Assembly: GCF_046630445.1 (NCBI RefSeq)
Contig: NC_092335.1
Coordinates: 1,796,001-1,860,000 of the forward strand
Direction of reading: 5' to 3'
DNA: 64,000 nucleotides
Source of the DNA: Rutidosis leptorrhynchoides
Lineage: Eukaryota; Streptophyta; Magnoliopsida; Asterales; Asteraceae
Position 1 is the first letter of the stretch; each line of letters opens with the position of its first letter. This document shows positions 63,942 through 64,000 of the stretch, piece after piece. The notes under the pieces are model-generated. The model searched no databases and had not been told where the DNA came from. It saw only the letters and a list, made by a program, of their open reading frames with translations. The position numbers were made by a program, and so were the translations under genes.

Positions 63942-64000
63942 CTTATATAATTAGGGAGATGATTTTTTATTTATTTATATGAATTAGATTATAGAATGTA

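Larger units (their letters stand above)
58537..64000 (-). mobile_element. Element F: pol-less LTR element of the A/C/D family, 3' part
   Basis: Minus-strand element running off the right edge. 3' LTR 58,537-60,604 (2,068 bp), 3' hairpin 60,622-60,640, internal region with antisense small frames, the 35-nt dyad (61,559-61,593) and a gag-like region at 63,363-63,941. Internal order matches A and C at roughly 75-80% identity by eye, and the LTR is much shorter. Only the 3' end is visible, so age cannot be estimated from LTRs. Gag appears broken. Confidence 0.85.

Overview
This is a 64-kb piece of plant nuclear DNA, very AT-rich and mostly transposable elements, with one host gene that reads as whole. 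The organism is a eudicot. The LTR-element families look like those I associate with Asteraceae, but that is family resemblance from memory, not a search. Many long AT and AAT microsatellites sit inside the long terminal repeats (LTRs).

Positions 1-34,760 are a nest of LTR elements. The oldest, D (plus strand), has its 5' LTR split by B, a Ty3/gypsy chromovirus whose protease, reverse transcriptase (RT), RNase H, integrase and chromodomain are recognisable but broken in about eight places. B is itself split by two minus-strand elements: A (43-12,242, target duplication GTTGG) and C (12,902-24,790, target duplication TACGG). A and C have huge LTRs (about 4.0 and 3.7 kb), an internal region of about 4.2-4.4 kb, no pol, and only a short gag-like frame. 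They are large pol-less (LARD-like) elements. A, B, C and F share LTR ends and a hairpin beside the 3' LTR. A, C and D, and with a different spacing E, show the initiator-tRNA-Met primer site. This suggests the pol-less elements borrow enzymes from B-like partners. A Stowaway MITE sits inside C.

Positions 34,760-44,700 are gene-bearing. A MULE-type transposase gene (minus strand, three exons) is broken and fused at its 3' end to truncated element D. Next come a hAT-type MITE with a perfect 8-bp target duplication and an intact six-exon gene for a plastid-targeted DUF819 membrane protein (39,007-43,983, 459 residues). Its introns hold a 28-bp tandem repeat, a GGGTCA inverted repeat, a CA/TA microsatellite and a small retroposon. 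A tRNA-derived SINE with 16-bp target duplications follows.

Positions 45,417-64,000 hold a likely 3.0-kb non-autonomous Helitron, a 5'-truncated L1-type LINE, and the LTR and start of element E. E's LTR is split by solo LTR G, which carries a 158-bp tandem duplication. The window ends in another pol-less element, F (minus strand), which runs off the right edge.

The most unusual observations are in the A/C/F family. These are an antisense 57-codon frame for a small hydrophobic protein behind a TATA box; a second small acidic frame in a conserved island open on both strands; a conserved 35-nt dyad; and, in all six LTR groups including B, D and E, a predicted leader intron whose 3' end carries a hairpin with compensatory changes.
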